64,000 nucleotides of DNA from Arctopsyche grandis (GCF_051622035.1 NC_135361.1:7507001-7571000), one strand, 5' to 3'; counted from the first letter of the stretch, positions 1 through 11,599 are shown. Program-made: numbers and translations. Notes: generated by a model from the letters alone, not told the origin.

Positions 1-507
1 TCTAACAATCGTCCGAAATTACAACTGTACAACTCCATCTGCAACAATGGAAAAGATTCTCATTTAATATTTACAATTTGAAAAAAACTTTCTGGTATAA
101 TAATTTTATTATAAATTCAGACTTTCAGCAAGATAAAGTTTTACGACATCGTAAGACATTTATATTAGTCTTTAGCGAAAAGTTTTCACATAAAAGCGTA
201 CTATTAGCTTACAAACTGTTAAGAATAAAACACAAAAAAAAAGAAAACGTATTTACCTATGATAGAAATCCAAAAACACCTCACACACTATCAAATTAAT
301 AAATACACTGTATTCATATCATATTATTATAATAAAATAATACCACAAACACACATATGTTTATTTGTACGAATATATTATATATATGTATATATTATAT
401 GTATATAATTATTTATATTTACAATTTGCGACAAGCAATCACACGTCCGTTTAACAACACTTTCGAGTATTTTGGCACATTGAAAGCAAACTTTTAAAAA
501 TTGTCTT
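1..507. other. Intergenic, 3' flank of the membrane-protein gene
   Basis: AT-rich DNA without a convincing gene. The 73-codon plus-strand reading frame at 78-299 has low-complexity composition and no recognisable similarity. On the minus strand, an AATAAA signal at 365-360 lies about 145 bases beyond the stop codon of the gene at 508-1059 and is its likely polyadenylation signal. Confidence 0.5.
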
Positions 508-1059
508 TTAAATGGTTAAATTTTCATAGTCTTCGTTGCCGAAGAACTCGTCGTTGGCGCGTGATTTGTATTCGTAGTCGTGTTTCTCGTGATGCTTGTG
601 CTTTTTGTCATCTTCCATGATCCTCCTCAGGCTGGAGTGCTCGTGGAATTCATGTCTGATTGCCACATTTCTGCTGATGTTTTTGAAGAGGATCTTCCAC
701 AGGGACTTGTCCTTGTTTTTCCAGAGGAGAGTTCGCGTTCTTTCACGCACTCTTCGTATGTTGTCCTCCAAGCGCCTCGCTCTTATCTCCATGGCTATTA
801 GAGTTCTGGAAGCGTTCGAAAGGATGTTGTAGACGACTTCTTTTTCTCTCTGCCTCTTCTGGGTGGAATTGTTGCGGTCTGTGTTGACGAAAGTGGTGGT
901 CCTGAGACTGTTTAGGATGTCCGAGTGGGTGCTGGAGGGATAGTAGATCGGGTGTTTGATAGAGAGGAGGATGCAGATGGTGATCGCCAGAGCCAAAACT
1001 AGAGGGATGAATATCAATTTGTAGTTTTGGTTGAAGTAGGTGGGTGGGATGTGAGTCAT
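508..1059 (-). CDS. Hypothetical small single-pass membrane protein (183 aa)
   Basis: This is an uninterrupted 183-codon frame in a locally GC-richer stretch, unlike the surrounding AT-rich DNA. Residues about 13-36 form one strongly hydrophobic segment (KLIFIPLVLALAITICILL). A short polar N-terminus precedes it and a long, highly charged region rich in Arg, Lys, Glu and His follows. This resembles a signal-anchored membrane protein, orientation uncertain. Residues about 65-125 (REKEVVYNIL, RARRLEDNIRRVRERTR) could form an amphipathic helix or coiled coil. The tail is rich in His, Lys, Asp and Glu (MEDDKKHKHHEKHDYEY). The start is the first Met of the frame, and minus-strand AATAAA lies at 365-360. 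I do not recognise the family. It could be one exon of a larger gene or, less likely, a chance frame. Confidence 0.55.
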   Translation of the reverse strand: MTHIPPTYFNQNYKLIFIPLVLALAITICILLSIKHPIYYPSSTHSDILNSLRTTTFVNTDRNNSTQKRQREKEVVYNILSNASRTLIAMEIRARRLEDNIRRVRERTRTLLWKNKDKSLWKILFKNISRNVAIRHEFHEHSSLRRIMEDDKKHKHHEKHDYEYKSRANDEFFGNEDYENLTI

Positions 1060-2392
1060 GTCGCGTCAGTGTGAATGGAACATGATGAGGTTGCGAGAGG
1101 CACGAGCGCGCGCCAAGCCCGCCCGCCCTCACTGACAGAATTTTCCGCCACGAGGTCTCTTTCCCTCCTCTCCTCCCGTCTGCTAGGGAGGAACTAAGGG
1201 TGGGTGGTCGGAGGTGGCTTCTAGGGGTGGCGGTGGTCGTACGCACACATAACTGTATATTGATTCCCCACCGAAGGGTGAAAAAATTTTTTCGAAAGAA
1301 GCTTCCGGTGCTTCTTCGAGTGTTTACCTTCGGTTTGGTGTGTTTTTTATTAACACACCACTCGTCCTCGGCAGCGATGCTAATCGACCGTGAAAACCTT
1401 ATGTGTAAATGTTGTGTTGATGCAGGGTTGTACATGGAGTCGGAGTCGACTCCGAAAGAATTCACTCGACTGGTGTATTGTATGTACATATGTACATATG
1501 TATGTATGTATTATAAAATCGCCAACTTCCAACAAAGAATGTATTACATTCACGCACGATTAAGAATAAAATGGTCGTTAAAGTTAGTTCCATGATCTTA
1601 AGTTTTTCAAACATTTTTACTCGAGAGAACATTAGCGAAACATCTGTCCCAACATTCAACTGTACATACATACATATATACATATATATAAATTATACTT
1701 CCAATTCTTATTCTTAAAAACTTACACTGAAAAATTTTAATGTAATTTTTATATAAAAAATATTATAAAGATTTTAAGAATTTATAATAGAATCGTAGCT
1801 CCCTTATCAGGCACAAGAGCTACTCTTATCTGATAAGGAATACATGTCCAACTTTGAAATAAACATTATATCCTGTAAATATATGTATATGAATAAATTA
1901 AATAAAAAAAATAAAAAATAAATAAAAAAATAAAAAAATAAATCATTTTCCCATATATGTACATTATATAAGTTGATCTGTTTTTTCGGGATTATTTTGT
2001 ATGTGGACTATTTAATCGTAACAATTTTGTTGGAGCTATTTAATCGTGAGCTATTTTGCATTGTACATTACCGCAATTACCCTGAATATTACGTGATTTT
2101 TTTACATCTAAAACATTTTTCTTTGATAAAAAAAAATAATAATTTCAAGCTCAGCACAAATTTGTGGCTCCGCCCACTCCCCACAAGTCGTATACTATTT
2201 AGAGAAAATTGTTTTATTACAAAAAAATACTTACCTAAAATCATAAATGAACGTACATAGTTTAAATATAAAACGCTTCTCTTTCCAAATACATATATAC
2301 ATATATATAACATGATTTTGTTTGGATTTTTTTCATTTTACGACTTATGCTTGGGTTTTTGATATTATATATCGATATATGTATGTATATAT
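1060..2392. other. Intergenic, with one perfect 9-bp hairpin
   Basis: The GC-rich part (1080-1460) is probably the promoter and 5' side of the minus-strand gene at 508-1059; its open frames overlap that gene antisense and are not supported. At 1802-1838, CCTTATCAG pairs with CTGATAAGG and encloses a second stem, AAGAG/CTCTT. From 1970 to 2060 there are repeats of a GCTATTT-type motif also seen at 7333-7501 and 21300-21350, suggesting a decayed short repeat. Nothing else is recognised. Confidence 0.4.
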
Positions 2393-2682
2393 TGAAGAGT
2401 ATTTATAGATAATGGGAGTCAAGTCAAGGTACAAAAAAACAATCAGGTAGGTTTCAGATCTTTAATAGATGCTCTTCTGGTGGTAGTCGGGTTCCGAATG
2501 AATCTTGAGACCAACCCGCGGGCTTTTATACATGTTTTGTAAGCAGCGCGGGTTTGGTCGTTAGCTCGCTCATTGGTCGGTGAGCCGAGCTCTCCGATTG
2601 GTCGATGAATCGGTTTTTCTAACTAGACGATGAGTGCCGAGCGCTAATCGGTTTGCACTGATCTTCCTATCTTTTCTCAACA
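2393..2682 (-). mobile_element. Candidate solo LTR
   Basis: This 290-bp segment begins TG and ends CA and is flanked on both sides by ATATAT (2387-2392 and 2683-2688). Read on the minus strand it has a TATAAAAG box in a GC-richer context (about 2528-2519), then an ATTAAA poly(A)-like signal about 60 bases further on. That is the U3-R-U5 order expected of an LTR. No internal retroviral coding region or second LTR lies next to it, so a solo LTR left by recombination fits best. The flanking TSD is low-complexity and carries little weight by itself. Confidence 0.5.
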
Positions 2683-2688
2683 ATATAT

Positions 2689-3778
2689 TTTGGATAGTTT
2701 TAAATTTATAGATATTAAATTTACCAAGCACACTAAAATATGCGACAATAACTATAGTAAAAAATTAAATTGGACTTACACTTACACCAGCCCTGGATAA
2801 AAGTTCAACGCCTCGCGAATAAGGGTTAAGAAAATATTGTACCGAACTTAAAGAGGATTAGGAATGGGTTCAAAAAGGTCACAGTCGAGATTACCATATT
2901 TGTTTGTCTTCAAACAGGTGAAAAGTGTAATTATAAATGTTTCGTAATTAACGCGTAATCCGTGCGGGAAATCTAAAAATATCCCATATTACGTAGAATT
3001 CATTTCACAAAATTAAATCCCTCAGAGGGATTTTCTTGATTTTTATAAAAAAATTATATAAGATATTTTTTCTGTAAAAATATAAGCCATTCATGGATTG
3101 ATTATAATTTTATAGTAAATCGAGAGACTTACAGCATTATACAATATCTTACTGATTTCATTTTACAAACACTGAAAGAATATTTAATAATATTATACAC
3201 GTGAAAATAGTCATTCTTTACCGACCAACTAAATTTTATAGATTTAAATTTTCACTGCGTCTACAATATTTACTTTTAAGACAGGCCCGTTTTTAAAGTG
3301 GAACCTTCTATGGACGAGATTTGCCGCAGAAGCGTTACTGAAATGATCTCTGGTCAACGCACGCCCCCCACTCGCCCTGCATCTTCATCCCTTCTATTAA
3401 GAAACCGTATTCAAGCCGTTTTAAACATCAGCATGAAGCCACTACTCTCCCAACGAGTAAAGTTTTAAAGACCTTTCCATCGAAAAACAAGATGGTTTTT
3501 AAATCTCACTTCTACCATATATGACTTTACTTTATTTGCGTATGTAAATATGTATGGTAATTGGATTATTAGTCACATCGCGATCGCTAAAAGACAATTT
3601 TTTCCATGAAAATCGTGAATACGGAATAGTCGGCACTCGAGTTCTCGTTAGTATGATAGTTATCATTAGTATGATGAACTTTTCGGCGGCCAGATGTTCC
3701 GTTATAGAGATTTCAGTGACTTTTGGGCGAGCGCTTTGTGGCCAATAATCACCGAACCAATATGAATATATCTATACA
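2689..3778. other. Intergenic, nothing recognised
   Basis: Non-coding AT-rich DNA. The 64-codon frame at 3554-3748 has no recognisable features. The last eight bases (3771-3778) are the left TSD of the hAT element that follows. Confidence 0.4.
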
Positions 3779-4461
3779 CAGTGGTGTATTCGGGCCAGGT
3801 CACCGACCTGGTACTTCTTTTTGAGCCAGGTGGCCGAGCTGGTACTTTGATTGATATAAACATTGTTTTTCGAGTACAATTAAAAATATTGTGACTAAAA
3901 TTTCATATAAAATTTTGTATTCCAAATATTGTGAGCAGACTCTCGTTTTAACACTCGATGACAACAATCGAATGGTAATCTGAGCACATTCAAAACTTAA
4001 AAGACGTTTAATGAACTTTATTGGATTTTTTATCTAAAACCACCCAAAACTTCGAAAGAAAACATTCTTTGAACTATTGACCATAAGCACTTGAGGATAG
4101 ATAAAATGAGGGAACTCAGCTTAAATGAATAGTCATCTCTAAAGTCACATGTTAAAATTTGATAGTTTTTTGACATGTACATGGTTTTAATTGCTTAAAG
4201 CAAATGTTGCTGTTGACACACAAACACGGGTTTTGCAAAATCAAAGATGTTGAAGAGGGTGCACTATGGAATTTTTTATAAAATATAAAAAATATAATTT
4301 CAACAAGAATATTTGTTAATTATTATTTGATTTTTTTTTATAAATATTTCAACTACCAATATTAAGATACAACTTTTTTTTAAGTAAGGAAAAAAGTGGC
4401 AGGGGGGGGCTTTGGTCTTAAAAATTAAGCACCGACCTGGTTCTTTAGCACTACCCCACTG
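3779..4461 (+). mobile_element. Non-autonomous hAT-like DNA transposon
   Basis: The ends are imperfect terminal inverted repeats: CAGTGGTGTATT at the left, and the right end reads CAGTGGGGTAGT on the other strand. CAGTG ends are typical of hAT elements. The 8-bp flanks TCTATACA (3771-3778) and CCTATACA (4462-4469) match at seven of eight positions, the TSD length expected for hAT. A second inverted motif around GACCTGGT/ACCAGGTC lies inside both ends. The 683-bp interior has no intact transposase frame, so the copy is non-autonomous and somewhat old. Confidence 0.65.
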
Positions 4462-4469
4462 CCTATACA

Positions 4470-5508
4470 TATGTACATATATATACTATATGTACATAAG
4501 TTTTTAGGAACTATCAATATATTGGAAAAAATTCGACCTCAAAATTTGTATGAATCCAAAGCAAATAAAAATATTGTATTTATGAATAATGCTAATGCTT
4601 TTACTGCAAATGATCTTTCACGATAATTTTATATGATTGTATTGGAAAGCGCTTAAGCTAAATCAATCGTGGTTATGTACATATCTACATATGTACATAT
4701 GTACATATTTCCTCATATCAGGCGAGATATCGCTACGTTCGTGTTCCTAATACGCAAATTCGACAATACAAACATACATAAACATATGTGATATTTTAAT
4801 TACAACAATTATTTTGTCAAACAGTGCCATGTTTACATTGAAACCCAAATATATAAGTGCAAATTGCAGGCTCGCGAGCCAGCGGAAATGTTCACACCTC
4901 GAAACCATCACCAAAACTAATTGGACCCTTTCCATCATGGTCATGTCGGAGCTTTCACGCATGTCGACAGCGTTTAGGCACACACAAACATCGTACGAAC
5001 AGCCGAACGATGGTTTCGGTGTGTTTTCATTAAGTGTTTTTATGGTGGCTGTGAAATTGGCGTGTCGCACCTGTTGCTCGGCACCCGCTGGAACCGCCAT
5101 AAAACGGGCTCACGATTAGACCCACCCCGAAAATTCACCCGTCCACCCACCCACCCTCTCACTAATGTCACCGTCTACCGCTAACGACAAAAATTAAACT
5201 TCACAAAGCAGTTAATTAATCATCCACTTTGACCGACACTCTTAAAGCTACACGCCGTTCTATTTGACGTATTGCGTATTATGCGACCGGTTTTTTTTTC
5301 GCATTCAATTTCAAACTGAGATGGGACAGGATGATATTGTAGATCTCGTTAGGATTCTTACAATTTCGAATATGAAAGAAGGCTAAAAATAGTTCTAAAT
5401 TCGTGGAAGAATATGATCCCACAGGAGAGCGTAGGACGTGACATAATTGACAAATATCATATAAATGTGTAAACATGATATCTACAGTTACAGATAAACA
5501 ATTTTATA
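4470..5508. other. Intergenic, with one weak exon candidate
   Basis: Mostly AT-rich with CATATGTACATA-type microsatellite motifs. At 4747-5119 both strands carry open frames of about 100-117 codons in locally higher GC. The minus-strand frame (MAVPAGAEQQVRH start) is the better exon candidate, but no homology, splice pattern or poly(A) signal supports either. Confidence 0.3.
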
Positions 5509-5837
5509 TGTATATGTACAGTAAGCATATTTTAAGTGAAAATATATTTTCACCAACTCAATCAGTGAAAATGTATCAAACAATTAATTTACAATGTTTT
5601 AACTCTATAAATTTAACCCTAACAACCCAATCTTAAATGAATAGGACCAACCCTTACTTAACATAACCTATCCTAACCCTTAAATAATACCAACCCTAAC
5701 AATCTAATCTTAAATTAATAAAACCAACCCTGAAAATGTAACTGGTTATGATTTCACTGAAATTTCAGTGAAAACATTTATGAAACGTCAGTGAAAATAT
5801 ATTTTCACTTGAAATATAATTTCACTGTGACATATTT
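5509..5837 (+). mobile_element. MITE family A, copy 1
   Basis: A short non-autonomous repeat with palindromic subterminal sequence: GTGAAAATATATTTTCAC occurs near both ends. The interior is rich in AACCCTAACAACCCAATC-like sequence. Near-identical sequence recurs at 30592-31060 and, in reverse orientation, at 63589-63835. The right end carries TTTCACTGTGACATAT. Its right flank is interrupted by the RTE fragment at 5849-6153. Confidence 0.6.
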
Positions 5838-6164
5838 ATATAAAATTAAGACAGGAAGCGGAACACGTAGGTGAGAAGTATGACAAGAGTAGTGGACATA
5901 GTAGATAGAGGAAAGAGATTGAAATGGCAATGGGCGGAAGAATGGACGAAAGGTGGACAAAAGAAGTGCTTGAATGGTACCCGATAGAATGCAAAAGGGT
6001 AAAAGGAAGACCGCAGGGAAGATGGGTAGACGAAATCAGGAAAATGTGTGGAGTGAGATGGATGAGTGTGGCGCAAAACAGAGATGAGTGGAAGCGTGTT
6101 GGAGAGGCCTTCATCCAGCAGTGGATGGTGAATGGCCGTAGATGATGACGATGATATAAAATTA
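5838..6164 (+). mobile_element. 5'-truncated RTE LINE fragment with 11-bp TSD
   Basis: Positions 5849-6153 carry only the last ~90 codons of the RTE-type ORF found intact elsewhere in the window (residues corresponding to [11 protein letters not shown] and EAFIQQWM are present), followed by the GATGATGACGATG tail. It is flanked by perfect 11-bp duplications ATATAAAATTA at 5838-5848 and 6154-6164. This is a dead-on-arrival insertion made by target-primed reverse transcription. The frame is degraded relative to the intact copies: a Gly-His-Val-Ala-Arg segment is missing. Confidence 0.85.
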
Positions 6165-6364
6165 TAAATGGACAGGACGTGTGCTTGTGTCGTGTAAAAT
6201 TAACATTTAAAATAATATACATCTTGAAAGTGATCGGAATCTTGATCGCTTTTGGTCTCTATAGTGAAAAAGCTATTAGCACGTGTGGTAGCATCGTCAT
6301 ATTTCTTGTTGCTTTGTTGTTGATCGAACAACCACACCATGCGACTTGCAAGCGACAATCGCTG

Positions 6365-6580
6365 TCAACAAAGTTGGTGAACCTCAAGGCGTTGAATAAC
6401 TTGAGATTGGAAAAGAGATGCCAATTTAATATGAAAATCAGAAAAATTGGCAAACTCTGATAGAAAGCGATCGACCTGGAGTAACAAACCAAGGTCTGGC
6501 CAGCAGCTACTAGTGGGAATCGAACCGTGACCACTCTGCTCGAAAGCATAATATGCTAACCACTAGATCATGCTGCCACG
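6365..6580 (-). mobile_element. tRNA-derived SINE, copy 1
   Basis: On the minus strand a tRNA-like head starts near 6580 and includes a perfect B box, GGTTCGATTCC (complement of 6516-6526), and an A-box-like GCATGATCTAGTGG. A shared body follows (GACTCCAGGTCGATCG-like, then a TTGCCAATTTT segment and AACGCCTTGAGGTTC). The same body occurs at 8366-8700, 10390-10655 and 21590-22035. This is not a functional tRNA: the acceptor stem does not form. Confidence 0.7.
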
Positions 6581-7332
6581 ATAAATGTACTACGATTCTT
6601 ACATATACTGCATATGTAGGTTCGAGTACTATGTACATACATGTTCGTTAAGATTATCTGACCTGCTTTAGAGCCGACCTTCTTTTTTGCAATTACGCCC
6701 TTTTTCCATCGAACTTTATATGCACACATCGACGTCTGAAAAAGACAGACTGACGGACGATGTTGAAGATTGCAGTCATCAATCAAACCGACAACGTCTT
6801 TCCGAGACGTAATTATTTTTTGCCTTTCGGCCTCGTGATGAGCGACAGCGGCATGCTCCTGACAGCTCCTTATTGCCGACCATAGCCTTTTTTCGTCTCA
6901 CGATAAGCTTAATCAAAGATTGATAAGGTACCAACCACCCCCTTCTCCCTCCCCCTAACTCTATAAATCCCATCCTATTCATACGAATGCCGACGACACG
7001 ACGGGGTCAAAGCTGTCGATCTGATTAGAAATAGTCGACCTGTGAATATACTCAATGCTGGGTGTCCGATTTGTACAGACGTACCTACTGTCGGACAGAT
7101 AGCGATCGAAAGGGACGAAGGGCGAAATATAATACCGATAATTATATAGGGACGTCACAATGCCGAATAAACACCTGCTGCGTGAGGAATTTGACAATTT
7201 GATTCGTGTACGGGTGAATTCACGATAATATGTATGAGCTAATTGTGCTACTGCAAAATACATTATGTATGTATTATAGGTATATAAATCGTAAACTTTT
7301 TAAAGCCGCTTTTATACATTGACATGTTAAAT
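6581..7332. other. Intergenic, nothing recognised
   Basis: Three minus-strand frames of 67-94 codons occur here, but none has recognisable domains, splice sites in a sensible order or a poly(A) signal. Confidence 0.3.
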
Positions 7333-7501
7333 AGCCCTGACAAAATAATCCGCATATAAAATAACAGACAAAACCAATTAAATAGTAATGTGAGCTGTTT
7401 TAATTGAATGTACTATTTTATTGAGCTTGTCGATTGCGGGTTATTTTGTCGGTGCTATCTAATCTTAGTCCATTTTGTATTCATGCTATTTTAACAGGGC
7501 T
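7333..7501. mobile_element. Possible short MITE
   Basis: The outer ends are inverted repeats: AGCCCTGACAAAATA at 7333 and, on the other strand from 7501, AGCCCTGTTAAAATA. The length is 169 bp. No clear TSD is visible. Related GCTATTT/ATTTTGTAT motifs at 1970-2060 and 21300-21350 suggest a dispersed family. Confidence 0.35.
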
Positions 7502-8216
7502 GTTTTTTTATTATTTTCCCTATAATATTATGACAGGTTACCCTAAATCAAATTGTTATTAGTATTAGTATTTATTATCATTATATTATATTTACTATAT
7601 TATCATTCATTTGTATTATCTATGTTTGTATTATTTACATATATGGACGATGGGATTTGCACTTGTCTCCTTATATTCTTAAATAAAAAAATATTATTAT
7701 TAATTTGATATTATAGCCAGCAGTATTCGAATGAATGTACAATATTTCATTTTAATATAAGTTGAAATCATAATCACACATTTTTGTTCCATGTATGAAA
7801 ATTGCTGGCACTAAATCGTTGGTAATGCAACAAAGCATTTAAACCTACTGAAAAGAATAATGTAAAAATTATACTATCTTTCGAGTTCACTTACATTTTA
7901 GAATAAAAAAGATACTTAATTTTTGTTTTCCGATTTTCATTGTCTCTAGAAAAAAATTCAAATGATTTTATTATAAATGAATGAAAGTAATGTTGTGTTG
8001 ATGATTTGATTGCTTAGCACATCTGCCACCAGATCGTTGTTAGGGTAAAAACCACCGTACAAATTAGTATTTAAATTTGATTATGATGAATGTTTGAATA
8101 TACTCTATGTACAAATCCAAACATTGAAACATGATACATCATAATTTGCAAACGCGCGTTATGTGTATTCCTACATATGTACATGTATACATATATATTT
8201 ATGTATGTATATACAT

Positions 8217-8220
<4 letters not shown>
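7502..8220. other. Intergenic, nothing recognised
   Basis: AT-rich sequence with no gene or bounded repeat that I can define. Confidence 0.35.
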
Positions 8221-8265
<45 letters not shown>

Positions 8266-8291
8266 CATATATACACACATATAGATATACA

Positions 8292-8365
<74 letters not shown>
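8221..8365. repeat. (AT)n microsatellites
   Basis: Two long AT-dinucleotide runs (about 8221-8260 and 8297-8362) are separated by CATACATATATACACACATATAG. The right run abuts the 3' stem-loop of the minus-strand SINE at 8366-8700, so it may have grown from that SINE's 3' tail. Confidence 0.9.
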
Positions 8366-8366
<1 letters not shown>

Positions 8367-8700
8367 GCAGGAAGGCCTAACAGGTAAACCCCAATGCGCC
8401 TTCCTGGCTAATTATAATTATCGATAAGTAATTTTACAGAGCATTGTAGTTATTTATAGATAAATTTGACAAATATTTTTACTGCATTTTATAAATCAGC
8501 AAATTCTAGAAATAGGACAAAGTTGACAATTTTTTTAGAATTGAAATCAGATAAATTGACAAACTCTTATAGGAAATGATCGACCTGGAGTCACATATCC
8601 AAGGTCTGACCGGCAGCACCGAGGTAAGGATTGAACCCGTGATCACTAAGTTGAAAGCATTACACGCTAGCCACTGATATATGCTGCAGGTCTTTACAAG
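8366..8700 (-). mobile_element. tRNA-derived SINE with 3' stem-loop, copy 2
   Basis: The head near 8690-8610 holds a degenerate B box, and the body contains the family's TCGACCTGGAGTCAC segment (plus-strand reading). The 3' end is a stem-loop in which a GCCAGGAAGG-type arm pairs with CCTTCCTG across about 20 bases. The (AT)n run at 8365-8221 directly follows the stem-loop on the element strand. The copy at 21590-22035 has the same head-body-stem-loop-simple-repeat order. Confidence 0.6.
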
Positions 8701-9649
8701 ACTAGGCACCCATGGCGATAAATATAATGTCGAGACAATCGACCTTCCTGGTTGAATTGAGAGATCGGCAGCCATATTAAAGCACACTACAATCAACTCT
8801 TTAGTTTTACTTCATTAATTGGGAAGAGGAACATCTACATAGGCGGAACTGCTAAAGCAGCTTCCGCAGTGGAGGAGCTAAGTAACAGGTGTTATCGCAC
8901 AATATTTTCAACTCATGTTATATGTATGTACATACATATTATAATAATCAAAAATTTGACCATATGTGTCGTCTTGAGGCAACTTGTAAGGGCATATATA
9001 GTAGAAAGTATTGTAAGTATTTAAAATAAATTAAATAAATGTATGTACGTAAATACCCAAAGAGGGTCATTGACTGAATATTCTAACATAAACCGAATGT
9101 ATCGGGACCATAGCAATGTGTTCTCATATTGAATATCGATATGAGAACACCACGCAGTGGTCGGCGCTCGCGAATTGTTTTGCAAGTGGTCGGATCCAGC
9201 AGGCAATGATTAATGCAGATGCATCCGATGCACCTGTCTGCAGTGGGAAATATGCGTCTCGGTGCAAATGGCAGTTTCGTGTGGGGCGCCAGGCCCCCAG
9301 GCGAGTGCAGGGGGGCGCCGGCGCCTGCACACGCACCCCAGATCGATACTCAACCCCGCAACCCTCCCCATCCCACCCCCCTTGGTGTCTGTGCACCGGA
9401 TCATCATCCCCCGCGTCCCGTCTGCGGAATGAGAAAGAAAAATAAAAAAATAATACGGTAAACGCAATTTAATGCAGGCGCCCCGGGGCGACCGCACTAA
9501 TAAAGCTCCGCACCGCTCTTTTCAGCTGTAATATTCAATTTCATCTACGTATGCTGGAGTCATTAGAATTTTCAAAAAGAAATTCATTGCAGGTGAAAAA
9601 TTTCCCTTTTTTGTCTATCTTCGTGTATACTTAAATATACCAAGGAGCA
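8701..9649. other. Intergenic, with a GC-rich island and a 12-bp palindrome
   Basis: GTGTTCTCATAT (9118-9129) and ATATGAGAACAC (9139-9150) form a perfect 12-bp stem. From about 9270 to 9510 the DNA is strikingly GC- and CpG-rich (GGCGCCAGGCCCCCAGG, GGCGCCCCGGGGCGACC) compared with everything around it. Four overlapping frames of 60-109 codons occur here on both strands; I cannot choose between them. A promoter or first exon is possible but unproven. Confidence 0.35.
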
Positions 9650-10250
9650 TGCTGGGTCTCAATTGTTATACTTTTCATCAATTCAAACAAATGTATTTAT
9701 ACTATTATATTGTTTTTATACTTTTATATACCTTTTTTAATAGATTGTGCACTCGTATTACCCATGTTAACTATGTTTCACCCGTATGGAATATTTTCTT
9801 AGCATTTAGGCCATTTATACTAACTATGTAAAACAGTCCCAAAATAAAATCCATTAGTCGATGATATTACTAAAAAATTAACCAGGAGATTGTATGACAA
9901 ATTGCTAACTACCATACTTATAAACTTGTGAAGATTCTCGGTGAAGATATATGTATATGTACATATGTATGTACAAATACCCTTCAGGAATAAACACAGA
10001 TTAGATTACGATAAATAAACACAGATCACAGACTACAAAATACAATTTGGTTTAGATCGTTGACTTCAAAGAGTATTTTGAATATTTATACGGTTTGAAT
10101 ATAGTTTTTTAAGCTTTCTTTCCTGCCATGACAAATATTTTTAACATTAAAAATACTAACAAGAAAAATAATGTGTGAAATAGAAAATGATCAGTGATTA
10201 TTGAAATATACCGAAAGATGAAATAAACTTAATATTTCTTTGTAATTAAA
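9650..10250 (+). mobile_element. Decayed jockey/CR1-like LINE 3' end
   Basis: Around 9749-9798 a frame reads RITHVNYVSPVWN, resembling the conserved (L/I)xYxxPVW motif after the RT core of jockey-superfamily LINEs. From 9880 to 9950 and again at 10040-10190 the DNA aligns by eye with the better-preserved tail at 22837-23414 (TTAACCAGGAGATT, CTTGTGAAGATTCTCGG, GTTTAGATCGTTGACTTCA). Many stops and a CATATGTA microsatellite interrupt it. Non-functional. Confidence 0.55.
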
Positions 10251-10389
10251 AAAAAATGAGAAAATACTCATAACTTTATAAAATACTACATAATGTGTCA
10301 ATAAACCAAATTCCATTTTCGTATAAAATTTAATTAAAGCAACGAAATGTGTCATTAGAATGGTTATTCATTTGAATCGAATCGTTAAT

Positions 10390-10655
10390 CAGTTTTAATT
10401 ACCTATGTAAATGGCCAGTAGCATAAATCAATGGTTTTAGTGCTTTCAATTGTGTGGTCACGGGTTCTATCGATGGTATGTGTTGCTGGCCAGACATTAT
10501 GTCAGGTCTGGCCAGATCTTAGGATATGTGACTCCAAGGTAGATCGTTTCCTATCGGAGTTCACCAATTTTCATTGAAATGGTTCCTGTAAAATTGGCAT
10601 CTCTTTCCTATCGCTCTTGCTAATCTCGTTATTCAACGCCTTGAGGTTCGCGAAT
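10390..10655 (+). mobile_element. tRNA-derived SINE, copy 3
   Basis: Plus-strand copy of the SINE family. It has a degenerate tRNA-like head with GTGGTCACGGGTTCTATCG, then GCTGGCCAGAC, the GACTCCAAGGTAGATCGTTTCC body, and the AACGCCTTGAGGTTCGCG end shared with the copy at 6365-6580. No terminal stem-loop is visible downstream. Confidence 0.65.
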
Positions 10656-11296
10656 TTGATTATAAAATACTACAAAAATTTCTCCATAGATGTCCCTGTG
10701 GATTTTTGTATGAATTCGCATTACATAAAATGCTTATGTATATTGAATGTATTGTATCTGTATAAGTGCATTCGTCGCTTTGTAGCGATTTGTAAAGGCT
10801 AGTGTTCATGTTTTATGAAATAAAATAAAATATGCAATATATAAGTGCCGTGGGTCATTAATGCAATACATAAAAAAATATATATACTTTTCAAATTGAA
10901 GCATTGGTATTTTGCCTTTTTAGAAATTTATTCTACATATGTATGTACATTTTTTAAATCCCCACATGCACATATCCTGTATATCCCCACGTACTTATTA
11001 AACCAACTCTTTTTACATGCACTGTCGCAATGCCGCATATAAATACTTTATTCATTTTTATATTTAATCCGTTATCTGAAAATTTAATTTCTTCTTATTC
11101 ATAAAACCATTATTTATTCAGCCATATTTATATAACCCAGAATTTTGAACCTCACATTAATATTACCCGCACAATCCTTATTCTATGTAAATATATGATA
11201 TACAATGTATGTATATATGTATTTGTGGACGCACTATCGTAGGCTATTCTGTGTAAATTCATACATTTTATTTTATTTTTTATTTAATTTACACCA
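10656..11296. other. Intergenic, nothing recognised
   Basis: AT-rich sequence. The frames at 10617-10802 and 10845-11042 are short and have no supporting features. Confidence 0.3.
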
Positions 11297-11335
11297 AGAA
11301 GGCCTAACAGGAAAACCCAATGCACCTTCCTGGCC
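11297..11335 (-). repeat. Isolated SINE 3' stem-loop
   Basis: CCAAGAAGGCC and GGAAGG-type arms around AACAGGAAAACCC match the 3' stem-loops at 8366-8408 and 21990-22035. No SINE body precedes it on the element strand; a microsatellite takes its place. It is a severely truncated insertion or a remnant broken by repeat expansion. Confidence 0.55.
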
Positions 11336-11502
11336 AAAGACAATTATATAAACATATATCAACACCATCCATATATACACAAATACTTACACGTATACAC
11401 AAATACACATACATACATACATAAATATAAAAATACACATATATACATACACACCTACACATACATGTATATATATATATATATATATTCACATATACAT
11501 AC

Positions 11503-11599
<97 letters not shown>

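Noticed and set aside
6515-6580. tRNA-like sequences with B boxes as possible tRNA genes (also 8610, 10450, 21600)
   Set aside because: Acceptor stems do not form and each is followed by the same SINE body.
8131-8387. Tyr/Ile-rich open frames here and at 11304-11656 and 13700-13970
   Set aside because: They are translations of AT/CATA microsatellites and have no other coding signal.
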